Source: Saccharomyces mikatae IFO 1815 (lineage: Eukaryota; Ascomycota; Saccharomycetes; Saccharomycetales; Saccharomycetaceae). From it: DNA of 64,000 nucleotides. The notes beneath the pieces are model-generated. The model was given only the letters and a program-made list of their open reading frames with translations. It ran no database searches and was not told the DNA's origin. The stretch covers positions 806,001 through 870,000 of the forward strand of contig NC_079268.1 of the NCBI RefSeq assembly GCF_947241705.1, read 5' to 3'. The position numbers were made by a program, and so were the translations under genes. Shown in pieces: positions 1 through 6,247 of this stretch (position 1 is its first letter; each line of letters starts with the position of its first letter).

Positions 1-134
1 AGGAGAAGAAATTTAAGAAAGAAGATAGAAAAGAGAAGAAGAGCAAGCATACCAGTAATGGAGATGATAAATCGAAGCATAAAAAGTCTAAAAAGTCCAA
101 AAGTTCAAAGAGCATAAAAACGAAGAAAGTTTAA
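1..134 (+). CDS. TMA23: TMA23 C-terminal end (partial, cut by the window edge)
   Basis: Only the last 43 codons are present, read from base 3 to a TAA at 132-134. The peptide is a lysine-rich KKE/D-type tail (KKFKKEDRKEKKSKH, then KSKHKKSKKSKSSKS). This is the tail type of Tma23, a G-patch nucleolar protein involved in small-subunit ribosome biogenesis in S. cerevisiae. The call rests on this composition and on synteny: TMA23 lies immediately left of RRN9 and points towards it. The G-patch itself is outside the window. A lysine-rich tail alone would not identify the gene. Confidence 0.75.
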   Translation, partial: EKKFKKEDRKEKKSKHTSNGDDKSKHKKSKKSKSSKSIKTKKV

Positions 135-382
135 CTAAACCATATAAAAAAAAAAATGAAACATATATGATTCTCGTAATTCTAATATGTACTATATCCA
201 TAAAAAGTTTCCATAGATTTCGTGATTTATCGTTCTAATTTTATATTTAGTCTTTTCCTGTTTATTTTGAAGATTTGTATTTTTGATTTTTTTTATTGGA
301 AGATTTCTTAGGATGAGTATATTTATTATTACGTTTGCTGATGTTAAAAAGAGATAATGATGAAAGCAGCACTTCAAAACTT

Positions 383-1480
383 TTAGTAGTTGCCACTGGG
401 AAGCTTTATGAGACAATCTTCTAAGTCATAATCAGAGATCTCATTCTCATCCGCTGAGTAGCCCTTGACTTGAAAAAAGGTTCTTTTATTCATGGCATCT
501 TCTGTCTCTTGGCGATTTAGGCGTTGTAGCTTGGATTTATCCTTTGATGTCAACCGCTTATCTTTTAGTAACTTTTCCACTGGTATATAATCTTCTCTTG
601 TTTTGCTCAATAACACCTTCAAGTATGAACTAGTCTTCTTTGGTTGACTATACTTTTTCAGAATCTGCTTGGGCAGTTTAAATTTCCTTCTTTTAAACTT
701 TTCTGGAATATCATTATATAATTCTAATGATTTCATATAGATTTCAGTCATATCCTCATTCATTTCACATCCTCTTGAAATTAAATCATGATATGTGAAT
801 TTGATTCGTCGATTGGCCTGTACGGGCTCATCATCTATTTGTTTCACTTTTATATTGTTAGAGTGTGTATCTTGCCTTACATCAAATTCATTCTCTTTAG
901 CTATTTTATCATGTAATCCCTCGAATAGGCTATCCAGTTTAACTAAAATATGCTGAGATATTTCATTTGGTATATTCAATTCATCCACATCTAGCGTTAC
1001 ATTATGCTCCAATGCTGACTTGAAGAGATATCTTTGCCATTGAGCAGCTAGCTCAACTCTCATCATATCTGAGGCGTGAATTAAAGCCTTGTTTGATACC
1101 TCTCCCGGTTGCATAGTCACGCTTTCGACACTTTCCGGTATATCTTCGTACAATTTGTCTACATGAGGGTCAATGATCGTATTAGGATTAGGCCAGCTGG
1201 TCCAGTTATCCTTAATTTGAGTCTTCACAAACTGATTCACTTCGTAAAAATGTTTTTTTTCGTTTGCCCTGTATAGTAGCCTCTTTAAAAGATAGGCGGA
1301 GTATAAATGCAACGAAAGATCGATTCTGTGTGAGTGTTCTTGAGAGTCTAATAATTCATTTGCAGACTTCAAAGTCTCTTTATCAGCAGTTGTGGTAGTA
1401 AGTTCAGAATCCCGTATAATGTCTTCGATGGGAGCATCGATCTGGGTTTCGATTTGACCTTCTTCGTCAAAATCACTCAT
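383..1480 (-). CDS. RRN9: Rrn9, RNA polymerase I upstream activation factor subunit
   Basis: A 365-residue protein, the usual length in S. cerevisiae. Rrn9 belongs to the upstream activation factor (with Rrn5, Rrn10, Uaf30 and histones H3/H4), which binds the rDNA promoter upstream element and recruits polymerase I. The N-terminus is acidic (MSDFDEEGQIETQ). A conserved helical stretch follows around residues 50-75 (HRIDLSLHLYSAYLLKRLLY), and the C-terminal third is strongly basic. The open frame continues 12 bases upstream, but the first ATG is at 1480 and gives the family start. It is convergent with TMA23. No catalytic motif is expected. Confidence 0.93.
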   Translation of the reverse strand: MSDFDEEGQIETQIDAPIEDIIRDSELTTTTADKETLKSANELLDSQEHSHRIDLSLHLYSAYLLKRLLYRANEKKHFYEVNQFVKTQIKDNWTSWPNPNTIIDPHVDKLYEDIPESVESVTMQPGEVSNKALIHASDMMRVELAAQWQRYLFKSALEHNVTLDVDELNIPNEISQHILVKLDSLFEGLHDKIAKENEFDVRQDTHSNNIKVKQIDDEPVQANRRIKFTYHDLISRGCEMNEDMTEIYMKSLELYNDIPEKFKRRKFKLPKQILKKYSQPKKTSSYLKVLLSKTREDYIPVEKLLKDKRLTSKDKSKLQRLNRQETEDAMNKRTFFQVKGYSADENEISDYDLEDCLIKLPSGNY

Positions 1481-1919
1481 CAAAAACCTCACGTAATATT
1501 TACTCTTAGATATGTTTCCTCGTTTCGAAATATTACAGTTTTACAATACAACCTATAAATGTCTAAAGAAAAAAACCACCGACACATGACTATTTTTACC
1601 TCTACTGTAAAATCTGAATGTGATTCTTGTCTCTAAGCAATTTTCGAATACGAAAAGCCTTTTTCTTTACTTTGGTGAAGAAAAATACTTCTGTGAAAAA
1701 TCATGAATAGCATTATATAAAACCACTCAAATGACATAGAATCTATGTATGGGAAAAAACGCTAAGTCTTTATGATGGAGATAAATTATAGATGAGCAAG
1801 GGGTATTCTCACAATGTCAACAATCTAAAGCCATCTCTTCGAGGAAATTCTTATGTGCATGGGGAACAAAAGTTATAAATGATATACTCTTTTTATATAC
1901 AAATGGTGATGACGAATAA
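1481..1919. other. Gene-free spacer upstream of RRN9
   Basis: AT-rich sequence with no credible ORF, tRNA or repeat on either strand. It must hold the RRN9 promoter on its left and the 3' flank of the URA10 remnant on its right. I see no clear binding-site consensus. Confidence 0.5.
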
Positions 1920-2072
1920 CTATGCGTATTCAGTTCGTAACCCGTAGGCATTGCAATAGTTATCAATCGCTGCTTTTTGCTGTGCAGAGAGTTTGTTCCT
2001 CACGAGTTCATCCGTCGAAGCATATTGAGCACCTTGAAATGGCAGCTCGGCACTATAGGATGCGATCATCAT
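1920..2072 (-). pseudogene. URA10: URA10 remnant: C-terminal end of orotate phosphoribosyltransferase 2
   Basis: An open frame of 50 codons whose last part reads NKLSAQQKAAIDNYCNAYGL. I remember the S. cerevisiae Ura10 C-terminus as approximately NRLSPEQKSAIENYCKAYGI, so about 20 residues align closely. URA10 is also the gene expected exactly here, on this strand, between RRN9 and SCS7. The rest of the gene, including the phosphoribosyl-diphosphate binding motif and all upstream catalytic sequence (about 180 or more residues), is absent from the interval. The first half of the frame no longer resembles the enzyme and may be out of frame with the original. A few extra codons follow the usual stop. 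The remnant cannot encode an enzyme. URA5, the paralogue, would have to supply the activity. The alternative, a new small protein gene, is unlikely given the match. Confidence 0.8.
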
Positions 2073-2157
2073 ATAAAATGTTTAGATTGTATTAATTTGA
2101 GTCAGTAAATCTACTAGAATGAATGAAAAAAGTAACATGTTTTTTTGTTTGTATATA

Positions 2158-2168
2158 TTTTATGTTTT
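2158..2168 (+). other. Match to the ARS consensus (possible replication origin element)
   Basis: TTTTATGTTTT fits the 11-base yeast ARS consensus WTTTAYRTTTW at every position and sits in a T-rich run. It lies in a gene-poor gap, where yeast origins usually lie. Such matches occur often by chance in AT-rich DNA, so origin activity is only a possibility. Confidence 0.25.
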
Positions 2169-2200
2169 TTTTTTGTTTTTATAAGTTTTTTCTGAACGAT

Positions 2201-2813
2201 TTAAGAGCTTCTCGAGCCAAGTGGCTTAAATTGTTTTGCCGAATACCTATTTATACTGCTCTGTGCCCAAATGTATAATTCGTAATCTCCTGTACTATTA
2301 GCGTTATCAGAGATCCGTTGCAAGCCTGCTACTCTCTCTGCTAGTGTTTCAGGTACCACCTCCAGAGTAACACCATTAGAGTTAACAATTGTAGAGTTGT
2401 CGTTAGCACCACGTTTAGAAACTCTGTGCTTAGAAATGTCTGCACACTGCTTGGCAATAAGGTCGCCCCATACTTCGACACTAGACCATATGTCAGAATC
2501 ATGTGCATGACAATGATCTTATAGTTTCATACTGCCTGCGTTACCGCCCGTGTCTATGTTGTAGCATGTTTCTCTCCATAAGTTGCTATACCCATTTTCA
2601 TTCCCGTGACATCCTTCCTTGGCCCACACAGAAGCATACACGTCATAATCGTTCTTATCTATTGTTCTGAAACTATGCCTTCCTTGTATATTGATCTTCA
2701 CTGACTCTGGCACCTACATCTCCATCACATCTGCTTCCTGTATATGCTATAATGTCTGCATTTCTAAGTGCTAGTAGAGTAGAAAGAACTAATAATTTTG
2801 GTACTGAAGTCAT
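2201..2813 (-). pseudogene. Fossil of a small secreted-protein gene (possibly killer-toxin-like), broken
   Basis: The minus strand carries a run of protein-like segments with ordinary codon use. It starts with a hydrophobic N-terminus typical of a signal peptide (MTSVPKLLVLSTLLAL), followed by a cysteine- and glycine-containing middle part and a later segment with a KR dibasic pair of the Kex2 type. Together these suggest a secreted or processed small protein of about 200 residues. The gene is broken, with about two breaks. The family is not recognised: the layout recalls yeast secreted toxins, but I cannot name a relative. The segments are still legible, so decay looks fairly recent. It is not part of the S. 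cerevisiae gene order here. Confidence 0.5.
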
Positions 2814-3483
2814 GGTGCTTTAACGTATCTTGTTTTCATACATATATACCAAAGTACCTAGAATAAAAATCAAAAGAAGGTTTAGAATTCTGTGTATTGT
2901 AGTATCATTGTACTATTGTACAACAAGATTATTTATATATGCTGGTTACGATAAGAAAACAAACGGTCCTTTTCGAAAGGTGGGAATTCTTCCAATCGGT
3001 TATAATACAATATGGTCATTGAAACTTAAGAATATTGGATAATTCTGAAAAGCATTGCTATCATTCGAACCAGGCTCAGTGCAGATATACGCAGACTGAA
3101 AAGCAGGTGGAGATTGTCATATTTCGAAGAAGTAAAGCCTCTATAAAAATAAAAGCAAAGAAAGATTAAAACTCAATGGAACTTTCATAGGGCAGGTCAG
3201 TCATATATGTACACATATAAGCTGCACGACTATGACTTGTCTAAAGCATGCCCTTCCTTTGCTTCTTATGTGATAAGTCAAAATTGAGACCACCATAAAA
3301 GCGAATTGAATGAAGTAACATCTTGAACACCTCCTAACTCGAGAATATTTGTACCAATCACTTGAGGGGAATGCACCTGTAGAAAAGTGCCAAGTTTTCC
3401 TCTTTCGTATGTCATCATATCCTTTAAATTCGGTCCAAAAAAAAAGCCCTTGGGCAAAATTGATGCGAAAAAAATAGAAGTGA
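2814..3483. other. Gene-free spacer
   Basis: AT-rich sequence between the secreted-protein fossil and tRNA-Gln. A 70-codon open frame at 2830-3042 has no protein-like features and no recognisable relative. No RNA gene or full repeat was seen. Confidence 0.45.
3468..3474 (-). terminator. RNA polymerase III terminator of tRNA-Gln
   Basis: A run of seven A on the plus strand, hence T7 on the transcribed strand, about ten bases past the tRNA 3' end. This is the standard polymerase III stop. Confidence 0.8.
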
Positions 3484-3555
3484 AGGTCCCACCCGGATTC
3501 GAACTGGGGTTGTTCGGATCAGAACCGAAAGTGATAACCACTACACTATAGGACC
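3484..3555 (-). tRNA. tRNA-Gln (anticodon CUG)
   Basis: A 72-base tRNA without intron. The acceptor GGTCCTA pairs with TGGGACC, with one G-T pair. The anticodon loop is TTCTGAT, with CTG at 3520-3522 read on the minus strand. The T loop is GTTCGAATC (box B), and the CCA tail is not encoded. It decodes CAG codons. A tRNA-Gln(CUG) gene is expected at this place, between URA10 and SCS7, in the S. cerevisiae map. The LTR debris just upstream fits the habit of Ty1-type elements of inserting next to polymerase III genes. Confidence 0.95.
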
Positions 3556-3648
3556 GTTTTCTTCTGTTGTTATCGTAACCCAAACTTACTGGTTTTATAG
3601 AATGTTTTTTATTAATCTTTTACTAAAGCACTATAAAGATGGTGTCGG

Positions 3649-4113
3649 TGAGATAAGAGTGGATTTTGATGTATTTGTTGGGATTCCATTTTTTAATAAG
3701 GAATATTATTAGGTATGTAGATATACTAGAATGTTGATAATTAGTTGTTTAGTAAGTTGTAATAATTAAGAATAAGTCGTTCCTTCTTAAATTATATAAG
3801 AGAGGTATATAAAACACACGCTGGTTGTTTGTGTTAAACCCAATGGTTCAGACATAACTCGGAACATTGATGATAGGATTTTTAGTGATAACTCATCTTC
3901 TTATATACTAAGTTCTGGACAATTAATAGATCTTTATCTTACTAGTGCAGGAAATTCTCTAATTAGGATTTGCCTCCTCCATTTAATTGGTATCTTCATA
4001 AGAATGTTTGTATTCCTTTATCCAACATTATTAGCATCACGTTAAAGAATGTTCGTCGTCAATTACTCCAGTGTATACGAATAAATATATAGTAGTAATC
4101 ACTTATTCCAACA
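3649..4113 (-). mobile_element. Degraded solo LTR material, Ty1/Ty2 delta type, probably composite
   Basis: The first 85 or so bases match the reverse complement of a delta LTR 3' end (TGAG at 3649, GTTGGGATTCCATT, then ATATACTAGAA). The interval ends at 4113 with TTATTCCAACA, the reverse complement of a delta start. At 465 bp it is longer than a delta of about 332 bp, and the middle no longer matches what I know of delta. It is therefore probably an old LTR invaded by, or fused to, other repeat sequence. It is clearly not a whole element: no gag or pol is present. It lies about 90 bp upstream of tRNA-Gln. Confidence 0.6.
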
Positions 4114-4189
4114 GTCTGTTAGTCATCGGATTTAGTAGAAGCCAGAACGCAAGAATAGGGTAAAATATGAAACAAGAAAATAAATGAAT

Positions 4190-4325
4190 ATATTATTGTG
4201 TAGAATTATTGATCTCTTTTGTGAATTCCTTTATCATCGAGGAGGACTTCTAGAATGTTCTGTAAACAAATAGTACTGTCTTTATCAACAGTGAAATCCA
4301 AAAATTCAACAAATGATAATAATGT
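4190..4325 (+). mobile_element. Degraded delta LTR fragment (3' half)
   Basis: The stretch resembles the 3' part of a delta LTR in forward orientation: GAATTCCTTTATCATCGAGG, then GACTTCTAGAATGTTCTGTA, then CTTTATCAACAGTGAAATCC. It is heavily diverged, so it is an old solo-LTR relic. No internal element sequence follows that I can recognise. Confidence 0.65.
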
Positions 4326-4642
4326 CTTTCAAGTTGATCCTTGTTCAAATGGTGGAAACGTGAGAGATGGTGTCCTCCATCGACTTGATCAGAAGAAAAT
4401 ACAGGTAATAACACGCCATTTTTTTAGGCCGTTTCTTCGTATAGGCGTCGTGGATGGAATAATCGTTTACACAACGTTTGTTCATCAATTTCATCCATGA
4501 TTTCTCCTACTTGTGTATATATATATATGTAAATACATATAGTAAAATAAATAAATTCAAAATAAATATGTGGAAGATAAGTTCTTTGCCAAAGTTTTTT
4601 TTTTTTTGAGTTTCGAAAGTGTAGACTATCAAGACAAATAAC
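4326..4642. other. Gene-free spacer downstream of SCS7
   Basis: A plus-strand open frame of 81 codons (4255-4500) begins inside the LTR relic and has no recognisable product. A TA-rich tract at 4516-4545 and a T-run near 4597-4607 probably belong to the SCS7 3' end and polyadenylation region. Confidence 0.45.
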
Positions 4643-5797
4643 TTATTCATATTTCATCTTGGACAGTGGGGCGTCAGGACCCAAGTAGGTACCGAAAACC
4701 TCATCCCAAAACCAAGAAGTGACACCAAATCCCAGTTGGTAGTTCTTATAATGATGTTCCAAGTGATATTTTTTTAACTTACGCATGAAGGGAGGTAGTT
4801 TGGAGTGGTGTAAAAAGAAATGGCATTCGTCATAGCAAACATAACCGAAAAGCCCGCCTGCAAAACCAGCGTAAGCCCAATAGAGTGGTAACAGTGCAAA
4901 CACTAGCTTGTAAAATGGAGCACAAAGAATGACGAATAAAGTAGGTGGCATGACTAAACGGTACTTGTCCATGGGCAAGTAATGATGGCAACCATGGAGT
5001 AGAAAATGAGTAGCGAATGCGATGTTACTTTCGGGCAACCAATCATCGAAATGAAACAGAAAACGGTGAAGACCATATTCAATCAAAGTCCAGACAAAGA
5101 CACCGACGCAGAATAAGAAACATGCAAATAGCTGGTTCATGTTCTTTAAAGCAACACCCATATGGTAGACAACCACGGGCAACCAAGCTGTTGGAACAAC
5201 CCACCAAGCTGTTTTAGTTAATGGTTCCAGGAAATTACCGAACAATGGGGCAGAACCTTTACCGTAATGTCTTGGTCTATGGATTTGGTCAACGTAAAAA
5301 TCCTTCTTGAAATCACTACACAGGATCTGCATTAACAGAGGACGGTTCAAATCCAAAAATTTGTGTTTTTTGTAATCATTTCCGTAGTCAGTGGCAATAC
5401 TCAGTTTCTCTTCGGCTGGCAAGTCCTTCACAAAAGTAGTGGAGTCAAACTCGGTACCATCAGATGACAATTGTACTTCAACCTTATGATTCTTGTTGGT
5501 TAACAATCTCGCTGCCTCTTCGTCAGTAGCCAAGTAGCCAATTAAATACTCGTCCTCCAGGATTTCATACGCGGAATCGCTGTGTTCATGCACATCCGTG
5601 TCTTTCATGACCTCAGTAATATCCTTACCAGCATAGTCCAAAATGGATTCATCACCACCAGGGTGTTCGCTCAAGAACTTGGTCACATCATAAATTTTCC
5701 TATTCTGATAAGTGACCCAGCAATCCTTGGCAGTATTGTGTTTTTCAACCGTCTTTTTTGAAAACAACTCCAAAGTCTTGGAAGTATTAGCCGACAT
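4643..5797 (-). CDS. SCS7: Scs7, sphingolipid alpha-hydroxylase
   Basis: A 384-residue protein, the usual length. It hydroxylates C2 of the very-long-chain fatty acid of ceramide in the ER membrane. An N-terminal cytochrome b5 domain (about residues 10-90) carries the haem motif HPGG at 45-48. The fatty-acid hydroxylase domain carries the di-iron histidine clusters HRFLFH (244-249), HFLLHGCHH (264-272), HFFLHH (326-331) and HLEHHY (345-350), set among hydrophobic segments at about 197-240 and 285-322. All iron ligands appear intact. It shares the ceramide pathway with LCB1 and LIP1 in this window. The start is the first ATG of the frame. Confidence 0.96.
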   Translation of the reverse strand: MSANTSKTLELFSKKTVEKHNTAKDCWVTYQNRKIYDVTKFLSEHPGGDESILDYAGKDITEVMKDTDVHEHSDSAYEILEDEYLIGYLATDEEAARLLTNKNHKVEVQLSSDGTEFDSTTFVKDLPAEEKLSIATDYGNDYKKHKFLDLNRPLLMQILCSDFKKDFYVDQIHRPRHYGKGSAPLFGNFLEPLTKTAWWVVPTAWLPVVVYHMGVALKNMNQLFACFLFCVGVFVWTLIEYGLHRFLFHFDDWLPESNIAFATHFLLHGCHHYLPMDKYRLVMPPTLFVILCAPFYKLVFALLPLYWAYAGFAGGLFGYVCYDECHFFLHHSKLPPFMRKLKKYHLEHHYKNYQLGFGVTSWFWDEVFGTYLGPDAPLSKMKYE

Positions 5798-6247
5798 CTT
5801 CGTAAGTAGTTCTAGTTAATCACCAGTCTCACCACCTGCCAACGAAAACAATAGAAAAATTATAAAAACAATAGACACAATAGCATCTAAAATTTGCTAT
5901 CCTCTGTTCTTATACGGTTCTTAAGTGGAAAAAAATAACTGCGAAAAGATGTCACACGTCAGTAAATCCGCGCAAAACCCGTTATATTTCCGGCGTCGTG
6001 CGGTAGTTTCTTCGCGGAACTGCCCCGCGGATAAGGCACATTTTCTTCCGGCCGCAGAAAGCTCTCTTTCTCAGAGGTAAGACAGTTTTTCAGTAAGTGT
6101 ATTATGAGAAGTTTGGCATCCATCCAACCTTGTATTGCTGTGCTGGGGTAGTCGTATGTGGAGAACGTAACTTATGAGCATGAATCAGTCTTTCTGTGTA
6201 TTTACGTGTAGTTTGTATATGTCTATGTATGCAGCGCTAATGCCTTT
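5798..6247. promoter_or_regulatory. SCS7 upstream region with a GC-rich block
   Basis: Between 5965 and 6055 the AT-rich background gives way to a GC-rich block with several CGCG words (near 5970, 6013, 6027). It includes CCCGCGGA at 6024-6031, one mismatch from the Pdr1/Pdr3 element TCCGCGGA. CGCG words also match Rsc3/Rsc30-type sites. The block lies 170-260 bp upstream of the SCS7 ATG, where a yeast upstream activating sequence is expected. No ORF or RNA gene was seen; the right end is the 3' flank of ZDS1. Confidence 0.4.

Noticed and set aside
2830-3042. 70-codon plus-strand open frame
   Set aside because: AT-rich composition, no recognisable relative, no domain or signal beyond a chance hydrophobic run.
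4255-4500. 81-codon plus-strand open frame
   Set aside because: It begins inside a degraded LTR and shows no recognisable protein; likely chance.
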